A stretch of DNA of 64,000 nucleotides, from positions 30,064,034 to 30,128,033 of the forward strand of contig OY726565.1 in NCBI GenBank assembly GCA_963383645.1. Reading direction: 5' to 3'. The position numbers and the translations under genes were made by a program. The notes under the pieces are model-generated. The model ran no database searches and had not been told where the DNA came from. It saw nothing but the letters and a program-made list of their open reading frames with translations. Shown in pieces: positions 42,816 through 55,874 of the stretch (the first letter of the stretch is position 1; the number at the start of each line of letters is the position of its first letter). The stretch is from Muscardinus avellanarius (Eukaryota; Chordata; Mammalia; Rodentia; Gliridae).

Positions 42816-45800
42816 ATTGTGTTGATAATGAAGAAAATAAACAGGGTACTGTCCCAGAATAATCCACAAAATCATTTCTCTCATCTTTGTTAGGACATAT
42901 ATTCAAGAGGAGACCCATTCTGCAGAACAACTGGCCTTGTTTTCTCAGTAAATTCATGTCATAATTGTGCTGGGAAAAGGAGGCTCAAAGGGACATAGCC
43001 ACCAGATGCAAACCTCAGCTGTGAATTGGATACCATTTCGGGCAAGCTATCATCAACAGTCATTCTAGAATCAACTAGAGAAATGTAAATAACAGTTGAG
43101 TATATCATGAGATTATACCAAAATAGTAGAATAGAAATGACTAACTAAACAAAGCAGTTTATAAAACAACAAAGCACATGATTATACACACATATATTCA
43201 TGTATTTACACATGCATGCGAACATGATTAATATAAAATAAACATAAATGTGCAGAAGACTACATGTATATATTAAAAACTATATTATATATACAATGAA
43301 ATAAATATGAAAGGGTAGATGTAAAAGTTTAACATGGTGTTCTCTATTTGGTGCCAATATGATCCATATCTGTTTTCAACGAGGCAGATTATCACTTCCA
43401 TAAAATCAAATATATTTACATTAAAGAAAGAAGAGGGGAAGAAAAGGATAGGAAGGAGAGGAGAAAGCTGAGAAGCAATAGGAGACAGGAAGCAATAGGA
43501 AATGGGAAGAAGAGAGGAAGTGGAGAAAGAGAATAAATAGGAAAGGAAACCTAAGGCCCTCCAGGTAGGACAGTGGATGCTAGACAAAGACAGTTTGTGC
43601 TGCGATCAGTGTGTGCTTCTAGTGCACAGCTCTAGAACACAGGCAGAAAGTGGAAGATGCCTGTGTCAGATTACCCACAAGCTACCACAAAGGAAAATGT
43701 AACCCTGACCACTTATGTTTAGTTTTCTGCACAACAAAATATGGCATAATTGGTTTTAAAAAGACAGCTAGATTCAATTTTAAAAAAGAGTACCAAAACA
43801 TAGATGAATTATAGTTGTCTACAAATTCGAGTGCCTGTTCATGCACAGGCTATGATACTAGGAGCTGTATGTCACCCATTTACTTAACAAAAATATCTAA
43901 AGTGACTAAAGTAAGCTTGTACTTTGTTTGATGATAACCATATTCTCAGCAAGATTAACTATTAATTTAGTTTCCATGACTTCTAACTACATAAAAGTTT
44001 AATATGGCACAAAGAAACATTTAAATTCATATTATCCATAAAATAGAGACTTCTGGACAAGTTCAGCTTGTAAAACTTCAAAAAGCATGTTTAATTTTAA
44101 TAAGTTATATAATCGCTTTAAAAAAAACGTATAATACTTTATATAAGTGAAGATGCTGAATTCAGTTGAGTTTTAGTAGATGTCATCAACAGCCACTGAA
44201 GACCTCATTTTTTTACTCTTACTGACGGGGCCCAACTTGACAGAATAGTCAAGCAGAATGAGTGCTACACTTCTTTTTTCTGCAAAAAAATCAGGATGAA
44301 GGAACCTTGAATGTGCTTATAACTAAATATATTTTAAGCACATTCAAATTTAGTTTTTCCTTGTTTTATGAAGAGTTGCATGTAATATATTGATATCTCC
44401 ACATTAAGTGATTTGCAGTAGGGCCTCTCTACATGTACACATACTTCTCTATATCCCTTCATCAACCTATTGATAAGATTGTACACTATTATCAACCAAA
44501 TGTTTCATAGATTGTTTTCTACCTGTTGACTGATCCTAAAAAACTCTTTACTAGTTTTGGTTGTGTGACACTTAATATTTTAGAATTTCCAGGAACAAAC
44601 TAACAACAGCAAAACTAACCTAAGAATACGAATTATTGATACTTTTAAGCAATGATTGTTATGTATATAATACACATAGAATAGTCACACAGAAGCCAAA
44701 CATCCTGCCAATACTTGGCCCTGTGACAACAGAAAGAATCAAATTTTGTGCTCTCGTTGCAAGTTTTTCTCTTGAGTTTTAAAATTTTGTCCATGTGGCA
44801 GGAGATAAACTAAACATTTAGTCAATCATTTTTGTCTAAAATATAGTTATTTTTGGTCTGTTAGATAGATAGATTCTGAGTCAACAAACATTGTTGCCTT
44901 CAAAGAATTTTAGCTCTCTTTAAAGTTAATCATTATTTTTCAGAATGTATCAACATATTAAGATTCAGTGTAGAGTTCTTTTTTTGTATATAAAATTCTT
45001 CCAAAGGTATTCAACTAAATATGGTTCTAATGAAATGCTGGCGGTAATGTCATAAAGTAGCAGAACCTTCCAGGCCGTCTGTGATTTTGTTTTCCAGGAA
45101 GCATGAAATATAAATGGTTGGAATGTATCTTGGGATGAGGAATATCAGTGGCATGCTTATACAAACAGAGGAGATAACTTTTCCAGTTTGCTAATATACT
45201 AGATACACAAGAGCACATGGACACAGTTGGCATTGTATATTATCTTATTCCCTGTGTACTGAAGTGAACACACTATGTTCTGCCCTAAATTAGTAACTCC
45301 CATGCACAGTTAGTCTGAATAGTTTTACCTAGCCACAGACCCACAACTGCCAAAAACACAGGCAGGCACACCCTAAATTCTTAAAATGAATGTACTCACA
45401 AATTTTGGGAGCTCCCTCTTTTAGTGTCTCAAGATTTTCTGTGATCAGCCTTCTATTCAACTTCAAAATGTGCTTATTCGTGTAATTGTGCAATATTCAA
45501 AAGTGTTAATGTGCCTAAAATCCAACTCATGGTCTGCCATTAATCTCACAAGTTCATTTTTACATTAACCAGTTGGCATTTGTTCATTTTAGGGTCCTGA
45601 ATTCGTTTGGATGAAGGCAGATGTCTCTCAAAAATAAGGAGAAGCATTTGGTAAGATAACTTTTAACATTTACAAACTCCATCTTTTTTTCATAGTTACT
45701 CTTCACTACCCTTGTCTTTGGCTGGTTGACATTTTTATTTGGGCAGATAATGTGACCTTTCTTATCAAAGGCGCTCAAACTAGCAGTGCTCTGATCCCTT

Positions 45801-47155
45801 TACTCTCAGAAGTGGGCCTGCCACAGTGGCTGATGTGGGGTCAAGGTTTAAGTAGACCTGTCTGGGACAAGCAGAAGCTCCCTCAGTAAACTTCAGCTGA
45901 GAACATTGCAACACTCCAAAGCCCCATTTACACTCCTTTCTGAATTCTGCTCAGCTCTCATTCTTCATGTCCAATCCTTATTCTCTGGCTTTAATTAATT
46001 AGCTACTTTCACCAATTGGATAATACTTTGTGCCAAACCACCTCATAGAACACTGGCCAAGTCTAATGCAATGGAGGTCCCGCTCTGAGCCTGGAGCTGA
46101 GTACAGTAATTCCAGCAAGATGGAAGCAGTATATGATGGGTGCTCTGATTGGTGGCTACTGTGTAGGACACCCTCTCTGAAGCACTACAACAGATTTTTA
46201 TAAAGTTGCATGCCCTACACGACAAGAGATTTTGCTCAAATTTTGAGCCATAAACACATTGGTTACTCCTGAGTTTCATTCATCTAATTTTTGACAAAAT
46301 TCCAAAATACTAGTTTGGGTTGAAAATCCCCTATATTATTATTTTGAAACTTGTATTTTTAGTAGGCAATTCATGTCTATAAATCTAGAACTCAGATAAG
46401 AATTCTAGGTCTTGGGGTAGGAAGAGACTACACAGAGTAATGCATTTTTTAAGCTAGACTCTCCCAAAGTTAGACCCTCCCAAAAGAATGTTATACCAAA
46501 TTGAAATTTTAAAAATGACATCACAGAAAGGAAAGTCAAGGGTTTTCTGTAAAGATTAGGGAAGTTATGTTCCTGCCATGTTAAGGCACTTGCCTGCAAT
46601 AACTGTTCTTCCTCCTTTCCTTCAGGTAGCACAGAAGTGGCAGTGCCATGCAGTTTGGTGTCTTACGAAGTCAACTCTCAGGGCTATGTGGCTGTCTTGA
46701 GGTGAGGTGTGTAACTTATGCACATTTTAGGTCCACACTGAAGAATGCATCCATTTATCTAATAGCTGTTTCAATAAATGTCACAAGTTTTAGATAGGCT
46801 TACAAGAGATAATGAGTTAGAGAACTTTAAACCCCAGGGAAAAACACATTTTAAGTTCCATTATTTAAAATGCAAACCTCACAGATCAAATATTTTAAGG
46901 TTAGCCAAAAAAAAGCACGTTTTAGAGTAAGATAGAAGTAAGATGATGAGATAAAATTAAAGATGTCAAGTTAAATATTAAAAGATCAAATTTTATAGCT
47001 TAGATCATTATTTACTTTGATAGTAACAAACTGGAGAAGGTGATTCTCTTGTGTTTAAGAATTGAAAGATTTTAAAAAAGAGGAAGCATTAACACTCAAG
47101 TAAAACTGAACTAGACTCCTGAATACAGTTCTTTTTACACTTAAAGAAAACATAC
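42816..47155. other. Long intergenic stretch, nothing assignable
   Basis: AT-rich sequence with short frames up to 100 codons, none with a domain. A purine-rich patch at 43420-43560 gives a biased minus frame. 46030-46280 has an LTR-like flavour ('ctctgattggtggctactg', inverted CCAAT) that I could not assign. Confidence 0.45.
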
Positions 47156-47157
47156 CC

Positions 47158-47240
47158 TAGCTGGGCATGATGTGCTCTCATGCCTCTAAAACAGGAGAAA
47201 GAAGGCCAGCCTCAGAAACAAGAAAGACTCTGCTTCAAAA

Positions 47241-47291
<51 letters not shown>

Positions 47292-47356
47292 AATATGGCT
47301 GAGAGTGTAGGTCAGGAATAAAATGCTCATAGGTTCGATCTTCAGGCCACAAACAA
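47158..47356 (+). mobile_element. B1-dID SINE with (AAAT)n in its linker
   Basis: 'gctgggcatgatgtgctctc' head with a deletion, (AAAT)n at 47237-47293 replacing the A-rich linker, dID tail to 'gttcgatcttcaggcc'. Confidence 0.82.
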
Positions 47357-47763
47357 AAAAACAAACATAAAATGTCATAACCTGAGGTACCTTGCTTCAC
47401 TCTACCTGAAAAGTACATTTTGAATTTAGATTTTTATTTCCTTGACAAATATTGACATATGTACTGTAAATATACTATATAAACACAAACATTAATATAT
47501 GTCCATCTATAGTTTTATGTATATGGACAAAGAAAAATTATACGCCAAATGTTAAAAATATCACTTGGCTTATTCTGACTTAGAGAACTGGCAAAGAATA
47601 TCACATAGTAATGAAAGGAGTTCTGTATATCCCCCCAAATTTTAAGGACATGTTGTAATTAAAGGAGAATGTTTGCAAAATTATTTCTCCAAATACACAA
47701 ATAGCAGCATAAATTCTGCACAAATTAACAAAAATTCACAGTATATACTTATAAAGTCACATG

Positions 47764-48115
47764 CAGTTGAGTGTGATGGTGCTCATCTGTCATCCCAGTA
47801 CTTGGGAAGCTGAGAAAAGAGAATTGCAGGTTTGAGGACAGCCTCAGCATCTTAGCAAGGCTGTCAGGAACTTAGCAAAATCCTGTTTCAAAGTAAAATA
47901 GGGCTAGCCAGGCTTGGTGGTACACACTTGTAATCCCAGCATTCAGGAGGCCGAAACAAGAAGATGGCGGTTCGCGGATGGCCTCAGTTACTTAGTGAGG
48001 CCCTTTGCAACTTGTTGAGACCTTGTTTCAAAATAAGGAATAAAAAATAGGGCTGGGGGTGTAGCTCAGAGGTAGAATGCCCCTGGGTTCCATCTTCAGT
48101 ACCACAAAAATAAAA
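47764..48115 (+). mobile_element. B1 head joined to a complete second B1-dID
   Basis: The first B1 (47764-47903) reaches its linker and 'agggct', then a second full B1-dID begins 'agccaggcttggtggtacac' and ends 'ccatcttcagtaccac'. The first element's dID tail is missing after the second, unlike the nest at 27702-28110. Confidence 0.8.
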
Positions 48116-48149
48116 TAATAAAATATTAAATATTATTATTAAAAAAAGG

Positions 48150-49205
48150 AGAGAAAAAAAAAGAAAAAACAAAAATATCTGAGAGGGGTCAAGAAGGCTG
48201 TGGCAGACACCAGGATACTGGAGATGCAGACAAAACTTATCCAGATGAACTGGAACTTTTGGAAAAATTTCCCGTGAAGGAGGACTGCTTCTTCTCTACA
48301 TTGTTAAGAATCTTGGACATCACCTGTAAGGAGAGAGTTTAGCGGAGACCAAGGAGAAAGGTGGTGTTGAAAGCAGTCTCCGTGAGGTGGTGGAGACTTG
48401 TATTCAGGAGAAGCAGAAATCAGATCCTACCAACCTTATTTTTTTGGAGAAATTACACCAAAGGTCAAATGCTACCATCGCGCATGCTTAGGAACACTGG
48501 ACAACATTCAGAGTGGAAAAAGAGCTTGGGAAAGATTTGAAATGGTGGAGGCAGTGGCAATGGCAGTGGCCAGTACTGAGGGGAGGCAGAGATCTGATGC
48601 GTTACACCTGGAACCTTTGAAGTAATAACCCCAGAGGCAGAATGCTACCACCATGCACCCTCGAGAACGGGGGACTTTTGGTTGGCCGAAGAGGGTGCTT
48701 GATTGGAGCCTGCTGAGGGGTGAGGCCGGCAATGGACACAGCAAAGATGGGATTGGAGCCTGCCATGAGGCAAGGCCGGTGCTGGAGCCTCCGAGGCCAG
48801 GATCGGAGCCTGCCGAGGGATTAGGCCGATGCTGGGGCCAGTGAGCGCAGGATTGGAGCCTGCTGTGAGGCAAGGCCGGTGCTGGGGCCTCCGAGGCTGG
48901 GATCGAAGCCTGCCGAGGGGTTAGGCCAGTGCCGGGGCCAATGGCCGACATCAGAGCCTGCCGTGAAGCAAGGCCACTACTGGGGCCTCTGAGGCCGGGA
49001 TCGGAGCCTGCCAAGGGGTTAGGCCGATGCTGGGGCTAGTGAGGCAGGGTTCGGAGCCTGCTGTGAGGAAAGGCCGGTGCTGGGGCCTTTGAGGCCAGGA
49101 TCAGAGCCTGCCTAGTGGTTAGGCCGGTGCTGGGGCCAGCGAGGCTGGCATTGGAGCCTGCCGTGAGGCAAGGCCGGTGATGGGGCCTCCGAGGCTGATA
49201 TCGGA
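48150..49205 (+). mobile_element. Partial VNTR composite retrotransposon of intermediate age
   Basis: Starts at the A-rich segment that in the young copies follows the GC-rich dimer, with 'gtcaagaaggctgtggcaga' at 48189. The monomers are collinear with 19580-20045. A 228-bp stretch (48398-48625) differs from the young plus copy at 16 positions (about 93% identity). A short VNTR follows, and the sequence stops at about 49205 inside a half-unit with no L1-like 3' domain and no A-tail. Loss of the 3' end suggests deletion or array recombination, since reverse transcription normally loses the 5' end. Confidence 0.85.
48705..49205 (+). repeat. VNTR of the partial composite copy
   Basis: About five dimers with the same 'gaggcaaggccggtgctggg' and 'ggttaggccgatgctggggc' half-units. 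Confidence 0.93.
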
Positions 49206-49564
49206 GCATATTGATCTATAAATACAAGACATAAATGTTTTTAAACAATATAAGTAAATCTTACAGAAAAAATATAAGTATTAATATTTAAAGTATATGT
49301 ATTTATCAGGTATAACTAAAAATATTCAAAATTAGCAAAATGTTTAAAAACTAGCTATTGCCTTTTTTTTCCATTGATACTCCCTGGTGTAGAATCTGTT
49401 ATAAAATATCCATCAGAGTGGCCAGAGAACTCATTAAGCTTCAAGCTAATCAGTTAAAACTAAAATGTTCAAACAAAGCTAATATCAGATATTGGATTCA
49501 TAAAAAGGATGAGGAAATTAATTTCTAAAATATGATTGTTACTAAAATAAAAGAAGAAACCCAA

Positions 49565-50072
49565 TCTATTTACTTTTGCTGTATAATAATCCACCACCCC
49601 CAGAAATCAAATGTTATTACATCTTATAATTCTGTGTGCCTGCTTTCTGGTTCTCCCGATATTGGATAGCTTGGTAGATCTTTGAAATTAGCTGTCAGCT
49701 GGCTAGAACTAGATGATCTATAATAACATCTGTTAAATATCTGTACACGGCAAGCTGGTTGATCTAGGGAAGCTCTTGTCAGTTAGAAACATGTCCATGT
49801 CCTGTGGTCTTTCATCCTCAGTAGGCTAGTTCAATAATCTAATAGTTTACTGATCTAAAATCTCTAAACCAAGAAGAAAAAGTCCCAATGCACTAAAATT
49901 TCAAGCTTGTTGAATCACATTTGCTATTATTTGGCTGATCAAAGCATATCACATAGACATGCCCAGATTGAAAGTTTGTAGGGGCAGGTTTCATCTCTTT
50001 ATCAACAGCCCAGAAAAGTCATATTGTAAGAGAATATGAGCAACTATGACCACTGTTTGCAATCCACCACAT
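49565..50072 (-). mobile_element. Possible old MaLR/MLT-type LTR
   Basis: 'ttttgctgtataataatcca', 'atcttataattctgtgtgcc', 'cagcccagaaaagtcatatt' and 'actgtttgcaatccaccaca' follow the antisense order of an old mammalian LTR. Strongly diverged. Confidence 0.4.
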
Positions 50073-50683
50073 GAACCCAATTATAAGAGTACCAATTTAA
50101 ATTTATATGCCACATTTTCTTTGTGTGTTTCCCCATCAGAGAACAGTTTTTAGTGGAGATGTATGACTATTTTACAATGCACAATTCTTCTTGTGGAGAA
50201 ATCCTAATAATTCCCAGCAGTGAGGAGCACCTAAATACTTAGTACGTTGGAGGGAAAATCTGTTTGCTGGTAGTAAAGAGGGCTGGTTCCCTGTTCACAA
50301 CATTTTTAACTGATTTTACTCAGGTTTCAAAGGGAGAGAAATTCTACAGCTTTAACTAAGTTATCCTCAACGTTTTCTATGCTCACATGAAAGCAGTATC
50401 CAGTAGCAACTTATTAGAATTTGTCACCCCAGAACTTATTAACCAGTACCTAAGTCTTTCTAGCCTCCTCTTCTATTTTTTTTATAGTTCATTGTGTCTT
50501 CCCATTGTTTCCCAAATCTGAATCCTCATTTCCTTCATGTCTACTGTATTATCTGATCCTCAGGAGGCTTATAAAAATATTTATTCATTAAAATATTTAT
50601 TGAGTATTTCCTATGTGCCATTGTTATATGAAACATTGTAATTAAAGCAGTAAGCCAAAAAAGGAGATGTCACTTCTTGTATT

Positions 50684-53600
50684 TGTCACCATTTTCACAG
50701 ATATAACCTAAAAACTTTGACCATGTGACTTAGAGGAAGGAAGATTACTTAGCTCAGTTTACCTTGGATTTGTTGGGGTTCTGTTCAGTTGAGGCTGGGG
50801 ACTGCAGATCTCAGGGCATGGTGGTGGCAGGAAGCAGAGAAAGGGAGAGCACATGGGCTTGCTTCTCACATCATGGAGACCAGAAGCAAGAGAGAAGGAA
50901 GGCAGAATCATACAAAATCCTGAAGGCCCCACCCTAGGGATTGACCTCTCCAGCCACACCATACTTGCCTAGGAAACCACCCAAATAAATCCACTACCAT
51001 GGATTTATCTACTGTTGGAATAACAGTCCTCATGACTCAATTACATCAACTCCAAACACAAATTTATATTTTCTTCCAAGGGCATTTTATATCCAACTGT
51101 AACATTCTGGTCCTAGCCCCTAGGTAATTCATGCCTATTTCAGAATGCAAAATGCATTCAGTCTATCTCCAAGAGTCCAAAGTCTTAACACTTCCAGCAT
51201 TACTGAAAAGTTCTCAAGTTCAGTCTCCTCTGAGATTCAAGGTCAACTTGTGAGCCTCTATAAAAGACAATGAAGATCAAAATAAAAAGCAAGTTATGTG
51301 CATCCAATATATAATGGCAAAAAGTAAGCATTTGCCTTGCCAGCAGTAGAAATAGGGCCATAGAATGGGATCAAAACAGTAGGGCAAACATTTGATCCTG
51401 GGGCCTCATTTTTGGCTTCTGAGGCATAGGATAGTGAGATGCGACCTTCAAAAGGCCTTGGCACAGATTTATTTTTGTATGTTGAACCATCCTTGCATCC
51501 CTGAGATGAATGCTACCTGGTCATGGTGCATGATTTTCTTGATGTGGTTTTGAATGTATGTTGCTAGTATTTTGTTTACCAGTTTTGCATACAAGTTCAT
51601 CAAAGATAGAGGCCTATACTTTTCCTTCCTTGAGCTGTCTTTATTTGGTTTGGGTATTAATGTTATGTTGGCTTCACAGAATATATTTGAGAGATTCTTG
51701 GTTTTTTTTTTTTTCTATTTCACAAAATAGACTGAGGAATATCAAGATTAGCTCTACTACTAAACTTTTATTAAATTCGCTTGGGAAACCATCTGGTCCT
51801 GGGCTTTTCTTTGATGGTAGGCTCTTTATTGTTGCTTCTTCAATCTCTTTGATTGCTATTGGTTGGTTTAAATGTTCTATATCTTCTTGACTCAGTTTAG
51901 GAAGGTTATATTTATTTAGAAAGTTTTCAGTTTCATCCAGATTTTCCATTTTCTTGGAGGATAGTTTTTCAGAGTAGTTTCTGATAATCCTCTGGATTTT
52001 TGACAAGGGGGCCAAAAACATACACTGGAAAAATAATAGCCTGTTCAACAAATGCTATTGTCCAAACTGGTTAACCATATGCAGAAAACTGGAAATTAAT
52101 CTCATTTTCTCACCCTGCACAAGAGTCAATTCAAGACGGATCAAAGGCTTGAAAATTAAACCAGAGACCTTCAGGCTCCTTAAAAAGGGCATAGGTCCAA
52201 TACTGCAACACATAGGCACAGATAAACACTTTCTCAACAAGACCCCAAGGGCACATCAAACTAAAGGGTGAATCAATATGTTGGATTGCATGAAACCAAA
52301 GAGTTTCTGTACAGCAAAGGAAACTATAAAGAACCTCAAGCAAGAGTCAACAGAATGGGAGAAGATTTTTGTCAGCTACTCCTCCAATAGGACCAATATC
52401 TAGAAGATACAGAGAACTCAAGAAACTCAGCACTAAAAAAAACAACCCAATAAAAAATGGGAAAGTGAACTAAACAGGCACTTCAAGAAGGAAGAAATTC
52501 AAATGGCCAATAAATGCATAATAAAATGCTCAACATCATTAGCAATCAGAGAGATGGAAATCAAAACTACCCTGAAATTTCACCTACCTCCAACTAGAAT
52601 GGCAATAATTCAAAATACAAACAACAATAGATTCTGGCAAGGATGTGGAGAAGTAGGAACTCTAAGACATTGTTAATGGGATTGCAAATTAGTGCAACCA
52701 CTTTGTAAAACAGTATGGAGGATCCTCAGAAGAACAGGAACTTACCATATGATCCAGCAATACCACTTCTGGGTATCTACCCAAAAGAATGGAAACCAAA
52801 CTACCAAACTAATGCATGTGTATCTATGTTCATAGCTGCACAATTCACCATTGCCAAACTATGGAACAAGACAAGATGTCCATCAACAAATGAATGGATT
52901 ACAAAACTATGGGATATGTACACAATGGAATTTTACTCAGCCATAAAGAAAAACATACATCATTTACAGGGAAATGGATGGATCTAGAGGACATTATGCT
53001 AAGTGAAATTTCAGTCACAAAAAATAAGAAACCAGATGCTCTCCCTAATAGCGAGAAATGAATCATAGGAAGAACTCTAGACAAAGAAGGAGATACTAAA
53101 GATGAGCAAGTAAGGTAACCTAACTGAGGGGATGGGAGGGCGGAAGTGGGAAATTATCTAATGCACTTGAGGTACTTTAACATACATATCCAAGTCAATC
53201 ACTAAGCCAAACATGCGAAGGAGGGAGGGGGAAGAAATGGGGAGGGAATTGGGAAGGGGCTAACGGGGTGATGTGTGCATGTGTGTCTCCATCATCTTGT
53301 ACTCCATCAATATGTATGACTACAATGCACCAGTTAACAAAAAAAAAAGGCCTTGGCAGCCCCACTTCTGCGGCCAGGCTGGTTACAATGGGCAGTGTAC
53401 TGACTCTTCCAGCCTGGCTCCATGGCTCACAGCTTTCAGACTTTCCTCATGCTGGTTCTGTGTTTCTGGCTTTTCTAAATTTCAGGGGTTTCACTGACAA
53501 CTTTGGCTCCATCCTCACAGCTTCACAAATGGCCCCATTGGGCCTACTTTCAGGGACTACAACACTGTCACACATCATCTGGCTTCCCAGGATTTCAGTT

Positions 53601-54598
53601 GAAATCTGAGAGAAAGTCTCCATGGACACTTCTTTCCCAAAAAGCTAGAATTGCATGGGTACCATGATGGACCACAACAGAAAGGGCAGCAACACCTTTT
53701 TTAATCACTACTACTGGGCTCACCTCTATCTTGACCCTGACAGAGTCCATCCCCATCATGTCTGGTGCTGAGCCTACCTCTCTCCAGGCTGTTGCAGGGC
53801 CTGTCCCCATGACAGCTGGAGTTGGGCCTGTCTCCTAATCAAAGAATTTTATCTCCCTTCTATCTTGCTTCTTTCACAACACTATCTCTCTGGGCTCCAG
53901 GTTTACACATGCCTTTTCAGCTTTACGCATGACTATACATTTGCAAACTGTAAATCTATAAAGTCTTTCTGCTTTACCTTTTGTTTCTAAAATTTGATGT
54001 ACAATTCACTGAACATGCACATCAATACCTATAAAGCAATTTCTATATTTTGCTGTTTTGATATTTCCTCTGCCAGTTTATTGATCAGCCCATTATTTTT
54101 TAATTTAGCCTCACACAAAATTTCAGGACATGGTCAAAATGCTGATAAGTTCTTTGTAACACAGGTGGCCTCTACTCCACATTCCAATGGAAACTGTTTT
54201 GCCCTTTGAATTCTCCTGAGCACAGTCTCAGCCTTCTGCCTTTCTTGCCACATTCTGGCTCTTTCAATTTCCTCTCAAAAAACAGTTCCAGAGACTAAGA
54301 AAACACACGGTCAGGCTTAGACATAACCATGACCTCTCTCCCGGTACCATTTTCTGTCATCATTTTCACAGCTATAATGTAAAAGACTCCACCACATAAC
54401 TTAGAGGAAGAAAGATGTATTAGCTCATGGCATTTATTAGCTCATATCCTTGGAAACATTGAGGTTCATTCTATGTGAGGTCAGGGACTGTGCATCTCAG
54501 GACATGGCTAGGATTACAGTCCTCATGACTCAATTACATCAACTCCTAATACCAACTTACAAGCTCTTCAAGGCACCATTTTATATCTAACTATAACA
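50684..54598 (-). mobile_element. Decayed ERVL-MaLR provirus, interrupted by an L1
   Basis: 3' LTR at 50684-51104 and shortened 5' LTR at 54355-54598, both with TG...CA-type ends in complement. The internal region (51105-51463 and 53345-54354) follows the antisense THE1/MaLR-int pattern: 'ttctggtcctagcccctagg', 'ccaaagtcttaacacttcca', 'aataaaaagcaagttatgtg', and 'ccggtaccatttt' beside the 5' LTR. MaLR elements lack intact viral genes, and here only short fragments without viral domains remain. An L1 copy splits it. Confidence 0.75.
51464..53344 (+). mobile_element. 5'-inverted, 5'-truncated LINE-1
   Basis: Perfect 14-bp target-site duplication AAAAGGCCTTGGCA at 51450-51463 and 53345-53358. 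About 51464-52000 is ORF2 in reverse orientation (minus-strand peptide includes SLPSKKSPGPDGFPSEFNKS, the start of the reverse-transcriptase domain). About 52000-52990 is the ORF2 C-terminal part in forward orientation, with a 90-codon frame at 52715-52987 ending in the 'YSAIKKN' region. Then a 3' UTR with a G/A-rich tract and a short A-tail at 53340. The inverted junction is the twin-priming signature. Not active. Confidence 0.93.
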
Positions 54599-54599
54599 C

Positions 54600-55139
54600 T
54601 CCTGTCTAATGAAGCTAATAGATTATGAGATAAAGTAGAAGACTCTCACAAGTTAATTATATTTCAAATGTGATATGTACAATCTGGTGAAGTCCAAGAT
54701 AATTTAATTTATAAGAGGGAAACTTATTTAGTTGGACAGAACAAGAAATGCTTCCCTGAAAATGATAGTGTAGACTTTATTTTTAAAAACTACCCAGTGA
54801 AATGCTATCAGTGAGGTAAAAATAAGTGCCATCCTTTGTTTCTTTCTGAAGAAAGACTCTAACAGGTCCTGCCATCTATAATGATCAAATATGACCCAGC
54901 TTTAGAGTATTGGTTCCAAATTTCCAAATTCTCCTAAGAGTCACCTTCATTTATATTCCTACAGTTCTAACGTCCACCTCATACTAGGGTCACAAAATAC
55001 AGTTTCACAAGTTGTTCACTGTACAAATCTATGAAGTGCCATTCATATGAACTCTATTGCTGACTATGAGTAGTTGGTATCGTACTTTGCTGCACCTCTG
55101 ATTCTGTGTAGCATAGGAATTGCATTGAAAGACACTTGT
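54600..55139. other. Intergenic DNA, nothing assignable
   Basis: Unassigned unique sequence between the MaLR provirus and a B1-dID. Confidence 0.5.
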
Positions 55140-55357
55140 CGCCAGGCGTGGTGGCGCACGCTTGTAATCCCCGCGCTTGGGAGGCAGAGACAGGAGGATA
55201 GTGCAGGTTCGAAGCCAGCCGCGCGTGCTGGCTTAGGAGACCCTGTTTCCAAATAAAATTGTAAAAAAAAAAAAATAGGTCTGGGAGTGTAGCCCAGAGG
55301 TAGAAGCGCTTCCAGGAACCCCAGTACCACCAAAATATAAATAAATAAAAAATAAAA
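55140..55357 (+). mobile_element. Young B1-dID SINE
   Basis: 'gccaggcgtggtggcgcacg' head with many CpGs kept ('ccgcgcttgggaggcag', 'gccagccgcgcgtgctgg'), to 'ggaaccccagtaccacc'. Flanks 'aaagacacttgtc' (55128-55140) and 'aaagacacttgtc' (55354-55366) form a 13-bp target-site duplication. Confidence 0.94.
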
Positions 55358-55616
55358 GACACTTGTCTGTTTGCAGAATTTTTGTCTTTTTTTAGTGTCT
55401 CATTTGATAGCAATTCCTTACAGTCATGGAAATTAAAGGCTTTCTAGCTTGCCCAAACACATTAAAGAAAAAATAGAACTTGAAGTCAGTTCCCTATACA
55501 AAGTCTCTCCTCTTTCAAGATAGCCTGCAAGCAGGGACTAACTGAAGAAGGAATGGAAAAAATTGGCCCACTTTTATAAGGGCATCTCAGAAAGGCCAGT
55601 CAGTCATAAGAACTGA

Positions 55617-55814
55617 GCCGGGCGTGGTGGCGCATGCTTGTAATCCCAGGACTTGGGAGGCTAAGACAGGAGGATCACGCAGGTTCAAAGCCAGTCTTGG
55701 TTACTTAGAGAGTCTGTCAGCAACCTAGTGAGACCTTGTTTCCAAATAAAATATAAAATATAGGTCTGGGAGTGTATCCTGGAGGTAGAAAGTCCCTGGG
55801 TTCCATCCCTAATA

Positions 55815-55815
<1 letters not shown>
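55617..55815 (+). mobile_element. B1-dID SINE ending in (CA)n
   Basis: 'gccgggcgtggtggcgcatg' head to 'ttccatccctaatacc'. The left flank 'tcataagaactga' and the sequence after the (CA)n, 'tcataagaactgc', form a 12-bp target-site duplication. Confidence 0.94.

Positions 55816-55854
<39 letters not shown>
55816..55854. repeat. (CA)n microsatellite
   Basis: CA run lying between the SINE end and its right target duplication, so it grew from the SINE tail. Confidence 0.97.
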
Positions 55855-55859
<5 letters not shown>

Positions 55860-55874
55860 CATAAGAACTGCTGT

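Noticed and set aside
52715..52987. A 90-codon frame with clear similarity to LINE-1 ORF2
   Set aside because: Genuine L1 ORF2 C-terminal sequence, but part of a 5'-inverted, truncated copy, so not listed as a functional gene.
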